From: Paraburkholderia silviterrae
Lineage (GTDB): Bacteria; Pseudomonadota; Gammaproteobacteria; Burkholderiales; Burkholderiaceae
Length of the DNA stretch: 64,000 bases
Assembly: GCF_004353915.1 (NCBI RefSeq)
Contig: NZ_SMRP01000034.1
Location: 1 to 64,000, forward strand
Direction: 5' to 3'
Made by a program: the position numbers and the translations under genes. Below the pieces are notes generated by a model. It worked only from the letters and a program-made list of their open reading frames with translations. It was not told the DNA's origin and ran no database searches. Of the stretch, positions 17,029 through 25,851 are shown piece after piece; within the stretch, counting starts at the first letter, position 1; each line of letters begins with the position of its first letter.

Positions 17029-17034
17029 AGTATA
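17029..17034 (-). promoter_or_regulatory. Extended -10 promoter for the riboswitch-sugE transcript
   Basis: On the minus strand TGATATACT gives an extended -10 element (TATACT with TG upstream). Transcription would start about 17022, a few bases before the first riboswitch hairpin. No good -35 is seen. It lies 36 bases after the kdpE stop, so sugE need not depend on kdp transcription. Confidence 0.55.
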
Positions 17035-17069
17035 TCATGGGCGACCCGTAGCCGCCCGCCAGGGCACCG

Positions 17070-17768
17070 CTACTGCACGCCCACCAGCCGATACCCTACG
17101 CCCGTCTCGGTGACGATGTGCTCGGGCTGCGCGGGATCGCGCTCCAGTTTCTGCCGCAGATGCGCCATGTAGATGCGCAGGTAGTGACTGCTCTCCACAT
17201 GCGAAGGCCCCCAGACCTCGCGCAGCAGTTGCCGGTGGGTCAGCACGCGACCCGCATCGCGCACGAGCGTCGCGAGCAGGCGGTACTCGATCGGCGTGAG
17301 GTGCACCGCAGCGCCACCGCGCGTCACCTGGCGCAGGCCCAGGTCGACGATCACCTCGCCGAAGCACACTTGTGGCGCCTCGTTCGCGCCACCCCGGTTG
17401 CGGCGGCGCAGATGCGCACGGATGCGTGCGAGCAACTCGGACACGCCGAACGGCTTCGTGAGGTAGTCGTCGGCGCCGGCGTCGAGCGCGGCGACTTTTT
17501 CGCTCTCCTGAGTGCGCGCCGAGAGCACGATCACGGGCAGGTCGCTCCAGCCGCGCAGCTCGCGGATCACGTCGAGGCCATCCGTGTCGGGCAGGCCCAG
17601 ATCGACGATCACGAGGTCGGGCTTGCGCGTCGCCGCCTCGACCAGACCCTGCTTGCCGGTCTCGGCGTCGTAGACGGCAATGCCCTCCCCCTCCAGCGAC
17701 GCGCGCACGAAGCGGCGAATCTGCTTTTCGTCTTCGATCAGGACAACGGCGAGGCTCGGATCACTCAT
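17070..17768 (-). CDS. kdpE: Response regulator KdpE
   Basis: OmpR-type regulator of 232 residues that activates kdpFABC under potassium limitation. The receiver domain has acidic residues IEDE near residue 12, the phosphoacceptor Asp56 in IVDLGLPDTDG, and Lys in TKPFG. The C-terminal winged helix shows LTPIEYRLLATL and the RIYMAHLRQKLE recognition region, ending in ETGVGYRL. Its start lies 8 bases inside the kdpD end, so the two are coupled. It is the last gene of the kdp operon on the minus strand. Confidence 0.95.
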   Translation of the reverse strand: MSDPSLAVVLIEDEKQIRRFVRASLEGEGIAVYDAETGKQGLVEAATRKPDLVIVDLGLPDTDGLDVIRELRGWSDLPVIVLSARTQESEKVAALDAGADDYLTKPFGVSELLARIRAHLRRRNRGGANEAPQVCFGEVIVDLGLRQVTRGGAAVHLTPIEYRLLATLVRDAGRVLTHRQLLREVWGPSHVESSHYLRIYMAHLRQKLERDPAQPEHIVTETGVGYRLVGVQ

Positions 17769-20697
17769 GGGCGGGCTTGGCGGGTTGGGGTTCCACAGCG
17801 GGTTGGGGTTCCACGGCGTGCGCTTCGTGAGCTTCATGCGCTTCGTGCGCGTCGAGCGCGGCATCCCCCGTCTGGGCGGCTTCGTCGAGCTCGGCCGCAT
17901 CGGTGGGCAGCGGCGGCGGCGCCTCCACCGGCAGCGCGAACCAGAACGACGCGCCCTCGATGCGGCCATCGGCGGCCACGCGGTTAGCCGCGCCGATTGT
18001 ACCGCCGTGCGCCTCGACGATCGCGCGGCAGATCGCAAGCCCGAGGCCGATGCCGGGCTTCGCCGACTCCTTCTCGCCGCGCGTGAACTTCTCGAACACG
18101 CGCTCGCCCATGCCGTGCGGCAGGCCCGGGCCATTGTCGTCGATGCTCACGCGCACGAACGGCTGACCGTTCTCCTCGATACGGCGCGCCCCGATCGTGA
18201 GCGGCGTATCGGGCGGCGTGTACTTCGCGGCGTTTTCCAGCAGGTTCGAGAAGAGCCGCTCCATGAGCACGGCGTCGAGCTGCAGCAAGGGCAAGCCCTC
18301 TTCGAGCAACACTCGCACCGGATGGCGCGCCAGCACGCGGCGGCACGCGGCCAGCGCCGCGCCCACGGTTTCCTCGAGCAGCGTCCATTGCCGGTTGAGC
18401 TTGAGGCTGCCCGCTTGCAGGCGCGCCATGTCGAGCAGATTCGTGACGATGCCGGTCATGCGCAGCGCCTCGTCGTGAATCGCCTCGATGAGCTCGCCCG
18501 CGCGGGCGTTCTGCACGTCGGCGGGTGTGCCGGGCTCGTGTGTCTGCGCGAGCATCGACGAAAAGCCGACGATGGCCGTAAGCGGCGTGCGCAGGTCGTG
18601 CGAGATCGCCGAGAGCAGCGAGTTGCGCAGCCGTTCGGACTCCATGTTGACGAGCGCGTCGCGCGCGATTTCCACGTAGTGCACGCGTTCGAGCGCGAGC
18701 GCGATCTGCGCGGCGAATGCGTCGAGCATGCGCTGCTGCTCGGGCACCAGCATCTCGCGCGCGTCGCGCGTGACCACGGCCAGCACGCCGCGCGTGCGCA
18801 TCGGCGCCTTGAGCGGCAGGTAGAGCGCCGCCGCCGCGGGCAATGTGTCGGTGCCGTGGCCCGCTGGCTTTTGCTGGTCGTAGACCCACTGGCCCACGTC
18901 GATGTCGAGGCTGCCCGGCTCGAGCATGACCTTCGGATCGGGGTCCTCGATCTTTTGCTGCACCTTGTCGGCGCTGTCGGGCAACAGAATCGCCACGCGC
19001 GCGCCGAACACCTCGTTCACGTGGCGGCTGCCGATCGCCACGATCTGCTCGGTCGCGAGCGCGGCGGCCAGCTCGCGCGCCATCGCGTACATCGCGCCGG
19101 TGCGCTGCTCGCGCCGCTGCGCGACGCTCGCCTCGCGGCGCAGGCTCGAAGTGAGATGGCTGATCACGAGCGAGGTGAGCAGCATGCCCACGAAGGTCAG
19201 CAGGTATTGCGTGTCGCTCACCGAGAACGACATGCGCGGCGGCACGAAGAAAAAGTCGTAGGCGGCCACGCTCGCGAACGAGAGCAGCACGCCCGGCCCG
19301 CGCCCCAGTTTGGTCGCCGTGAAGATCACGCCGAGCAGATACAGCATCACGAGATTGGCGAGCGCGATGCGGTCGAGCAGCGTGCTTGCGAGCACCGTAA
19401 TGCTCGCGCAAATCGCGAGCGCCGCCGCATAGGCGCGCGGCGGCGAGCGGTTCGCGGCGTTACCGGCGGCGATGGCGGCGCGCCAGGCGTTGGCGGCGCG
19501 CGCGGCGGCCGATGCCTCGCGCGGGACGCCGCCGGCGAGCCTGTCGTTATCGGTGGCGCTCGCGCGCACCAGGGTCAAATCGACGTCCTCGGCCTTTTCC
19601 GCGAGGCGCTCGCCGAACGGCCGGCGCAACCAGCGCACCCACCACGCAGAGCCTGTGCGCGTCGCGGCGCCCGCCACGAGCTTCGACACGTTGCGCAGCC
19701 GCGCATAGCCGGCGAGCGTGACGGCGGCGTCCTCGCCCGCAAGCGTGGCCGTTTCCGCGCCCAGCTCGGACGCCAGCTTGAGCGCGCCGAGCGTGCGCTG
19801 GCGAACCTCGTCGGGCAGGCGCTGGAGCCTGGGCGTCTCCACATAAACGGCGATCCAGTCGGCCTTCAGGCTTGCCGCGAGCCGCGCCGCCGCGCGCACG
19901 AGCGCAGTCGCCTCGGGGCCCGGGCCCACGCACGCGAGCAGCCGCTCGCGCGCCTGCCAAACGTGCTGGATCGAGCGGTCGGCACGGTACTCGTGCATCT
20001 GCGCGTCGACGCGGTCGGCCGTGCGGCGCAGCGCCAGCTCGCGCAGCGCGATCAGGTTGCCCTTGCGAAAGAAGTTGCGCACCGCGCGCTCGGCCTGCGC
20101 GGCCAGATACACCTTGCCGTCGCGCATGCGGTCGAGCAGCTCCTCGGCGGGCAGGTCGACGAGCGTGACTTCGTCGGCGCTGTCGAACACGCGGTCGGGC
20201 ACCGTCTCCCAGACGCGAATGCCGGTGATCTGCCCCACCACGTCGTTCAGGCTTTCGAGGTGCTGGACGTTGACGGTCGTGTAGACGTCGATGCCCGCGT
20301 CGAGCAGCTCGTAGACGTCCTGCCAGCGCTTCATGTGGCGCGCGCCCTGCACGTTCGAGTGGGCCAGCTCATCGACTAGCACGAGTTGCGGCTTGCGCTC
20401 GAGCGCGGCGTCGAGATCGAACTCCTCGAGCGTGCGCCCGCGGTACGCAATGCGCTGGCGCGGCAGCACTTCGAGACCGCTCGTGAGCGCAGCGGTCTCG
20501 CTGCGCCCATGGGTCTCGACGATGCCGACCACCACGTCCACGCTTTCTTCGGCGCGGCGGCGCGCGGCCTGCAGCATCGCGTAGGTCTTGCCGACGCCCG
20601 CCGATGCGCCGAAGAAAATCTTCAGCTTGCCGCGGCGGCGCTTTTCTTCGTCGCGCTGGAGCCGGTCGAGGAGTTCGTCGGGATCGGGGCGGTTCAT
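17761..20697 (-). CDS. kdpD: Sensor histidine kinase KdpD
   Basis: Potassium/turgor sensor kinase of 978 residues. The N-terminal KdpD domain has a Walker A (GASAGVGKT, residues 30-38) and the DELAH box; a Usp-like domain follows. Next come four DUF4118 membrane helices near residues 420-520, a GAF-like segment, the phosphoacceptor helix (SHDLRTPLTAI, His near 700) and the ATPase (NLLENAAKY, DNGPGLP, GIGLGLAI). The last 50 residues are an odd low-complexity tail of HEAHEAHEAH and repeated VEPQPA units, produced by tandem 15-base duplications. The gap of 247 bases from kdpC leaves room for a separate promoter. Confidence 0.95.
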   Translation of the reverse strand: MNRPDPDELLDRLQRDEEKRRRGKLKIFFGASAGVGKTYAMLQAARRRAEESVDVVVGIVETHGRSETAALTSGLEVLPRQRIAYRGRTLEEFDLDAALERKPQLVLVDELAHSNVQGARHMKRWQDVYELLDAGIDVYTTVNVQHLESLNDVVGQITGIRVWETVPDRVFDSADEVTLVDLPAEELLDRMRDGKVYLAAQAERAVRNFFRKGNLIALRELALRRTADRVDAQMHEYRADRSIQHVWQARERLLACVGPGPEATALVRAAARLAASLKADWIAVYVETPRLQRLPDEVRQRTLGALKLASELGAETATLAGEDAAVTLAGYARLRNVSKLVAGAATRTGSAWWVRWLRRPFGERLAEKAEDVDLTLVRASATDNDRLAGGVPREASAAARAANAWRAAIAAGNAANRSPPRAYAAALAICASITVLASTLLDRIALANLVMLYLLGVIFTATKLGRGPGVLLSFASVAAYDFFFVPPRMSFSVSDTQYLLTFVGMLLTSLVISHLTSSLRREASVAQRREQRTGAMYAMARELAAALATEQIVAIGSRHVNEVFGARVAILLPDSADKVQQKIEDPDPKVMLEPGSLDIDVGQWVYDQQKPAGHGTDTLPAAAALYLPLKAPMRTRGVLAVVTRDAREMLVPEQQRMLDAFAAQIALALERVHYVEIARDALVNMESERLRNSLLSAISHDLRTPLTAIVGFSSMLAQTHEPGTPADVQNARAGELIEAIHDEALRMTGIVTNLLDMARLQAGSLKLNRQWTLLEETVGAALAACRRVLARHPVRVLLEEGLPLLQLDAVLMERLFSNLLENAAKYTPPDTPLTIGARRIEENGQPFVRVSIDDNGPGLPHGMGERVFEKFTRGEKESAKPGIGLGLAICRAIVEAHGGTIGAANRVAADGRIEGASFWFALPVEAPPPLPTDAAELDEAAQTGDAALDAHEAHEAHEAHAVEPQPAVEPQPAKPAHE

Positions 20698-20944
20698 GCG
20701 AAATTCATAGGGAGTGGCGCGTGCCGGACGCGCCTGGGGTCAGGCACCTGGAACGCTACGGAGGATCGTCTCACCGTGGCGCGGAATAAGCAAACTACGC
20801 TGGCACGACGCCCGAACCGCGCGGCCGAACAGCGCGACCGAACAGCGAGCCCATGCCGGCAAAGCGCCGGATGAGCAAACACGGGCACCGCATGCAGCCC
20901 AAGCGGCATGCGGCGCCCGGTTGCCTTAAGTCTTCAGCCAGCGC

Positions 20945-21523
20945 TCAGCCCACCTCCTTGCCGTCGAGCGCGAGGTTCAGCTCGAGCACGTTCACGCGCG
21001 GCTCGCCGAACACGCCGAACTGGCGGCCCTTGGTATAGCGGTCCACGAGCGCCTGCACGTCGTTCGCGCTCATGTTGCGCGCCTTGGCCACACGCGCCAC
21101 CTGATACGCGGCGGCGGCAGGCGAGATCTCAGGGTCGAGGCCGCTGGCCGACGAGGTCACGAGGTCGGCGGGAATCGGCTGCGAAACGTCGGTGCCCGCG
21201 GCCTTGAGCGCCTCGATGCGGCCTTTGATTTCGTCGGCGAGCGCCGGGTTGGTCGGGCCGAGGTTCGAGCCGCCCGAGTTCGTCGCGTTGTACGGATTGG
21301 GCGTGGTGGCCGAGAGACGGCCCCAGAAGTACTGGGGCGCGTCGAACTGCTGGCCGATCAGCGCGCTGCCCACCACCTTGCCGTTCACCTCGACGAGGCT
21401 GCCGTTGGCCTGGCGATGGAACACGGCCTGGCCGAACGCGGTCATCACGGCCGGATACACGAGACCCGTGATCGCCGCGAGCACGGCGAAGATCACGATG
21501 AGAGGTCGAAACTGCGCTTTCAT
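20945..21523 (-). CDS. kdpC: Potassium-transporting ATPase subunit KdpC
   Basis: Periplasmic-facing accessory subunit of 192 residues with one N-terminal membrane helix (PLIVIFAVLAAITGLVYP). Conserved patches are NGSLVE, SALIGQQF, FWGRLSATTPNPYNATNSGGSN, and DLVTSSASGLDPEIS. It ends with FGVFGEPRVNVLELNLAL. It stabilises the pump and raises nucleotide affinity of KdpB. It is preceded by kdpB with 46 bases between; no internal terminator is visible. Confidence 0.95.
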   Translation of the reverse strand: MKAQFRPLIVIFAVLAAITGLVYPAVMTAFGQAVFHRQANGSLVEVNGKVVGSALIGQQFDAPQYFWGRLSATTPNPYNATNSGGSNLGPTNPALADEIKGRIEALKAAGTDVSQPIPADLVTSSASGLDPEISPAAAAYQVARVAKARNMSANDVQALVDRYTKGRQFGVFGEPRVNVLELNLALDGKEVG

Positions 21524-21569
21524 TTTGGTTTCCTATTGATCTGGCGACATACGAGGCGAGACGAGCGGG

Positions 21570-23681
21570 TCAAGCCCAGCCGAACGCCGTGAGCACCATG
21601 TCGATCAGCTTGATGCACGGGAACGGCAGGAGAATGCCGCCGAGGCCGTAGATCAACAGATTGCGGCGCAACAGCGTCGCGGCGCCGAGCGGCCGGTACT
21701 TCACGCCCTTGAGCGCGAGCGGAATCAGCATCACGATGATGAGCGCGTTGAAGATCACCGCCGAGAGAATCGCCGAAGACGGCGAGCTCAGGTGCATGAC
21801 GTCGAGCACGCGCAGTTGCGGGTACGTGGTGGCGAACGCGGCCGGAATGATCGCGAAGTACTTGGCAACGTCGTTGGCAATCGAGAACGTCGTGAGCGAG
21901 CCGCGCGTCATGAGCATCTGCTTGCCGATCTCCACGATCTCGATGAGCTTGGTCGGGTTCGAGTCGAGGTCGACCATGTTGCCCGCTTCCTTCGCGGCCT
22001 GGGTGCCGGTGTTCATCGCCACGGCCACGTCGGCCTGCGCGAGCGCCGGGGCGTCGTTGGTGCCGTCGCCGGTCATCGCCACGAGCTTGCCCTGAGCCTG
22101 GTGCTCGCGGATCGTCGCGAGCTTGGTCTCCGGCGTCGCTTGCGCGAGGAAGTCGTCCACGCCCGCTTCGGCGGCGATCGCGGCGGCGGTCAGGCGGTTG
22201 TCGCCCGTCACCATCACGGTCTTGATGCCCATCTTGCGCAGCTCGGCGAAACGCTCCTTGATGCCGCCCTTCACCACGTCCTTCAGCTCGATCACGCCGA
22301 GCACGCGCGCGACCTTGTCGTGCATCTCCGCCACCACGAGCGGCGTGCTGCCGCGGCGCGCGATGTCGTCTACGGCCGTGTCCACTTCGCTGGGGCAGCG
22401 GCCGCCGTGCGCTTCCACATACTGCTTGACCGCGTCGGCGGCGCCCTTGCGGATCTCGCGGCCGTGCGTGCCGGGGGCGGTCCCCTCGGGCGAGAGGTCC
22501 ACGCCGCTCATGCGCGTCTGCGCGCTGAAGGCGAGGAACACCGCGTGCAGCGCGCCCATGTCGCGCTGGCGAATGTTGAAGCGCTGCTTCGCGAGCACGA
22601 CGATGCTGCGGCCTTCCGGCGTTTCGTCGGCGAGCGAGGCGAGCTGCGCGGCGTCCGCGAGCGCTTCCTCGTTCACGCCCGGCGCGGGCACGAAGGCCGA
22701 CGCCTGGCGGTTGCCGAGCGTGATCGTGCCGGTCTTGTCGAGCAGCAGCACGTCCACGTCGCCGGCGGCTTCCACCGCGCGGCCCGAAGTGGCGATCACG
22801 TTGGCCTGCATCATGCGGCTCATGCCCGCCACGCCAATCGCCGAGAGCAGCCCGCCGATGGTGGTCGGAATCAGGCACACGAGCAGCGCCACGAGCGCCG
22901 TGATCGTGACCACATGCCCCATCTTGGCGGCTTCGACCGAGAACATCGAGAACGGCAAGAGCGTCGCGGTCGCGAGCAGCAGCACGATGGTCAGCGCGAC
23001 CAGCAGGATCGTGAGCGCGATCTCGTTGGGCGTCTTCTGGCGCTTGGCGCCTTCGACCATCGCGATCATGCGGTCGAGGAAGGCTTCGCCCGGATTGGCC
23101 GTAACACGCACGACGATCCAGTCGGACAGCACGCGCGTGCCGCCCGTGACCGACGAAAAGTCGCCGCCCGACTCGCGGATCACCGGCGCCGATTCACCCG
23201 TAATGGCCGATTCGTCCACCGAGGCCACGCCATCGATCACCTCGCCGTCGGCGGGAATCGTGTCGCCGGTTTCCACCAGCACCACGTCGCCGCGACGCAG
23301 GTCGGTCGCGGTCATGATGCGGATGGGCGACTTCGGATGCGGCTCGTTGAGCTTTTTCGCCATCACGTCGCGCTTGGCCTGGCGCAGCGAGGCGGCCTGT
23401 GCCTTCGAGCGCCCTTCGGCGAGCGCCTCGGCGAAGTTCGCGAACAGCACCGTGAACCACAGCCAGAGCGCGATCGCGAGAATGAAGCCCGCGGGCGCCT
23501 CGGCCTGGCCCATCAGCGCCGCGATCCAGAGGATCGTCGTGAGCACGCTGCCCACGTAGACGCAGAACATCACCGGGTTGCGCAACTGCGTGCGCGGCTT
23601 GAGTTTCCTGAACGAATCCACGATGGCCGGACGCAGGAGCGCCGGATCGAACATGGACCGTGTAGCACTATGTTGTGTCAT
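21570..23681 (-). CDS. kdpB: Potassium-transporting ATPase subunit KdpB (P-type ATPase)
   Basis: Catalytic subunit of 703 residues. P-type motifs are TGES (161-164) of the actuator loop, the phosphorylated Asp315 in DKTGT, the nucleotide-binding KGA segment, MTGDGTNDAPAL of the hinge, and GDNRLTAAAIA. Membrane helices flank these, including LIPTTIGGLLSAIG, the modified channel region characteristic of KdpB. It hydrolyses ATP to drive potassium uptake through KdpA. The upstream kdpA stop is 16 bases away. Confidence 0.96.
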   Translation of the reverse strand: MTQHSATRSMFDPALLRPAIVDSFRKLKPRTQLRNPVMFCVYVGSVLTTILWIAALMGQAEAPAGFILAIALWLWFTVLFANFAEALAEGRSKAQAASLRQAKRDVMAKKLNEPHPKSPIRIMTATDLRRGDVVLVETGDTIPADGEVIDGVASVDESAITGESAPVIRESGGDFSSVTGGTRVLSDWIVVRVTANPGEAFLDRMIAMVEGAKRQKTPNEIALTILLVALTIVLLLATATLLPFSMFSVEAAKMGHVVTITALVALLVCLIPTTIGGLLSAIGVAGMSRMMQANVIATSGRAVEAAGDVDVLLLDKTGTITLGNRQASAFVPAPGVNEEALADAAQLASLADETPEGRSIVVLAKQRFNIRQRDMGALHAVFLAFSAQTRMSGVDLSPEGTAPGTHGREIRKGAADAVKQYVEAHGGRCPSEVDTAVDDIARRGSTPLVVAEMHDKVARVLGVIELKDVVKGGIKERFAELRKMGIKTVMVTGDNRLTAAAIAAEAGVDDFLAQATPETKLATIREHQAQGKLVAMTGDGTNDAPALAQADVAVAMNTGTQAAKEAGNMVDLDSNPTKLIEIVEIGKQMLMTRGSLTTFSIANDVAKYFAIIPAAFATTYPQLRVLDVMHLSSPSSAILSAVIFNALIIVMLIPLALKGVKYRPLGAATLLRRNLLIYGLGGILLPFPCIKLIDMVLTAFGWA

Positions 23682-23697
23682 TTGATGAAGTCCCCGT

Positions 23698-25503
23698 TCA
23701 ATGCACGCCCATCATGATCAGATGCTCCACACCCGGCCCGAGCGCGAGCGCCGGCACATAGGTGAGCGCGCCCACCAGCAGCACGACGCCGAGCAGCAGC
23801 ACGACGAACAGCGGTCCGTGCGTGGGCAGCGTGCCGCCCGTCACGGCGATGCGCTTCTTGCTCGCGAGCGAGCCTGCGATGGCGAGCACCGGCACGATGG
23901 TGCCGAAGCGGCCGAACCACATCGCAATCGCGAGCAGCCAGTTGTAGAACGGCGTGTTGACCGAAAGTCCCGCGAACGCGCTGCCGTTGTTGTTCGCGGC
24001 GGAGCTGAACGCGTAGAGAATCTCCGAGAAGCCATGCGCGCCCGGATTGGCAATGCCGGCCTTGCCCGCGTCGGAGAGCACGGCGATCGAGGTGCCGAGC
24101 AGCACGAGCATCGGCGTGAGCAGCACGACGATCGACACCATCTTCATTTCGAACGATTCGATCTTTTTGCCCACGTACTCGGGCGTGCGCCCGATCATGA
24201 GGCCCGCCACGAACACCGCGAGCAGCGCGAACACCAGCATGCCGTAGAGGCCCGAGCCCACCCCGCCGAAGATCACTTCGCCAAGCTGGATGAAGAGCAT
24301 CGGCACGAGGCCGCCGATCGGCGTGAGCGAATCGTGCGTCGCGTTCACGGCGCCGCACGAGGCCGCCGTGGTGGCCACGACGAAAATGCCCGTCTGCGCA
24401 ATGCCGAAGCGCGTTTCCTTGCCTTCCATATTGCCGCCGGCCTGCAGCGCGCTCGCGTGCTGATCGACGTTGAGCGTCGCAAGCATCGGATTGCCGGTCT
24501 GCTCCGCCGAGAGCTCGACGCCCACGGCGACGGCGAACGCGATCGTCATCACCGCGAGCACCGCCACGCCCTGCTTGCGATCGCCCACGACGTTGCCGAA
24601 TACGAGGCACAACGCTGCTGGAATGATCAGGATCGCCAACATTTCGACGAAGTTCGAGAACGGCGTGGGGTTTTCATACGGATGCGCCGAGTTCGCGTTG
24701 AAGAAGCCGCCGCCATTGGTGCCGAGCATCTTGATCGCGACTTGCGAGGCGACCGGGCCCATGGCGAGCGTCTGCGTCGTCGCTTTGGTGTCGACGGTGA
24801 CGGGGTTGCCCTTCGCGTCCTTGACCGGATTGCCCTGCGCATCGAGCTTGGGCGCCGCATACGTGGTGGTCTGCAGCGTGGGCACGTCCTGGTACGACTT
24901 GAAGTTCTGGATCATGCCCTGGCTCATCAAGAGCGCCGCAATTACGGCTGCCATCGGCACGAGGATGTAGAGCGTCGTGCGCGTGAGATCGACCCAGAAG
25001 TTGCCGATGGTCTGCACCGAGTGACGCGCGAAGCCGCGAATCAGCGCGACCACCACGACGATGCCGGTGGCCGCCGAGAGGAAGTTCTGCACGGTGAAAC
25101 CGAGCATCTGCGTGAGGTAGCTCACGGTCTGCTCAGGCGTGTAGTCCTGCCAGTTCGTGTTGGTGACGAAGCTCACGGCGGTGTTGAACGCGCCGTCCAC
25201 CGTCATCGCGCTGAACTGCTGCGGGTTGCCGGGCAGCCAGCCCTGCACGCGCAGCAGCACGTAAAGGAAGCCCACGCCCAGCACATTGAACGAGATGGTG
25301 GCGAACGCATAGCGCTTCCAGTTCATCTCGGCGCTCGGGTCGACCCCGGCAATGCGGTAGAGCAGATTCTCGAGCGGCCCGAAAAGACGCACGACGCGCG
25401 AGCGCCCGTCCAGCACACGCGTGATATAGCCCGCGACGGGGACCGCGAGCGCCAGCAGGACGACGATGAAAATCCCCGTTTGGAGCAGATTGTTGGCGTT
25501 CAT
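23698..25503 (-). CDS. kdpA: Potassium-transporting ATPase subunit KdpA
   Basis: Channel-like potassium-binding subunit of 601 residues with about ten membrane helices and four pore loops. Filter regions can be read as FVTNTNWQDYTPE, MLGTNGGGFFNANSAHPYENPTP, ASCGAVNATHDSLTPIGG, and NNNGSAFAGLSVNTPFYN. The start ATG overlaps the kdpF stop by 2 bases of the ATGA type. The length is slightly above the E. coli protein (557). Confidence 0.96.
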   Translation of the reverse strand: MNANNLLQTGIFIVVLLALAVPVAGYITRVLDGRSRVVRLFGPLENLLYRIAGVDPSAEMNWKRYAFATISFNVLGVGFLYVLLRVQGWLPGNPQQFSAMTVDGAFNTAVSFVTNTNWQDYTPEQTVSYLTQMLGFTVQNFLSAATGIVVVVALIRGFARHSVQTIGNFWVDLTRTTLYILVPMAAVIAALLMSQGMIQNFKSYQDVPTLQTTTYAAPKLDAQGNPVKDAKGNPVTVDTKATTQTLAMGPVASQVAIKMLGTNGGGFFNANSAHPYENPTPFSNFVEMLAILIIPAALCLVFGNVVGDRKQGVAVLAVMTIAFAVAVGVELSAEQTGNPMLATLNVDQHASALQAGGNMEGKETRFGIAQTGIFVVATTAASCGAVNATHDSLTPIGGLVPMLFIQLGEVIFGGVGSGLYGMLVFALLAVFVAGLMIGRTPEYVGKKIESFEMKMVSIVVLLTPMLVLLGTSIAVLSDAGKAGIANPGAHGFSEILYAFSSAANNNGSAFAGLSVNTPFYNWLLAIAMWFGRFGTIVPVLAIAGSLASKKRIAVTGGTLPTHGPLFVVLLLGVVLLVGALTYVPALALGPGVEHLIMMGVH

Positions 25504-25592
25504 TCGATCTCCTCCGCGCGCAGGAGCGCATGGACGAGATAGACGAACAGCAACAGCGTCGCCGCCCCCGATAGCCAGAAAATCCAGGTCAT
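25500..25592 (-). CDS. kdpF: KdpF small membrane subunit
   Basis: A 30-residue single-helix protein, MTWIFWLSG then a hydrophobic core, ending VYLVHALLRAEEIE. The end closely matches the E. coli KdpF pattern (YLVYALINAEAF). KdpF lies at the protein-lipid interface and stabilises the KdpABC complex. It overlaps the kdpA start and is itself overlapped by the stop of the small gene upstream (ATGA), so three starts are chained. Confidence 0.88.
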   Translation of the reverse strand: MTWIFWLSGAATLLLFVYLVHALLRAEEIE

Positions 25593-25714
25593 GAGCGCGC
25601 TCCCGTCGCGGTCTGATCGGCGCGGCGGTACTGCATGAGCTTCTCGCAGCCGGCGATCAACGCGTAAGTGAGTGCGGCGAAGACCGCCAGCCCCCCGATA
25701 TACAGCACATCCAT
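25589..25714 (-). CDS. Small membrane protein at the head of the kdp operon
   Basis: A 41-residue peptide starting MDVLYIGGLAVFAALTYALI, one membrane helix followed by AGCEKLMQYRR and a polar tail. Its stop overlaps the kdpF ATG. GGAGAA lies 7 bases before this ATG; an ATG at 25729 would add five residues but contains that ribosome site. Similar short ORFs with a helix followed by a CEKL/CERL motif occur ahead of kdpF in other Gram-negatives as I recall, with no defined role. A regulatory or assembly role is inference. Confidence 0.68.
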   Translation of the reverse strand: MDVLYIGGLAVFAALTYALIAGCEKLMQYRRADQTATGARS

Positions 25715-25744
25715 TGTCGTGTTCTCCATTCGCGGATGACGGAT

Positions 25745-25816
25745 GGCTGCAAGGTACTGGTTATCGCGTTAAATCCGGATCAAAGGTTTTGGCACAGATA
25801 TAAAAATCGCGTAAAC
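25745..25816 (-). promoter_or_regulatory. Probable kdp operon promoter region
   Basis: The 122-base gap before the kdp genes holds an unusually AT-rich stretch. On the minus strand it contains TTTACGCGAT (25815-25806) and TTAACGCGAT (25772-25763), near-identical direct copies 43 bases apart, with TTTTTATATCTG between them. These could be KdpE sites, since the operon is expected to be activated by KdpE. A clear -35/-10 pair was not resolved. Confidence 0.45.
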
Positions 25817-25851
25817 GCGGCGTGCGCCGGGGCGGCGTTGCGCCGGGCTGG

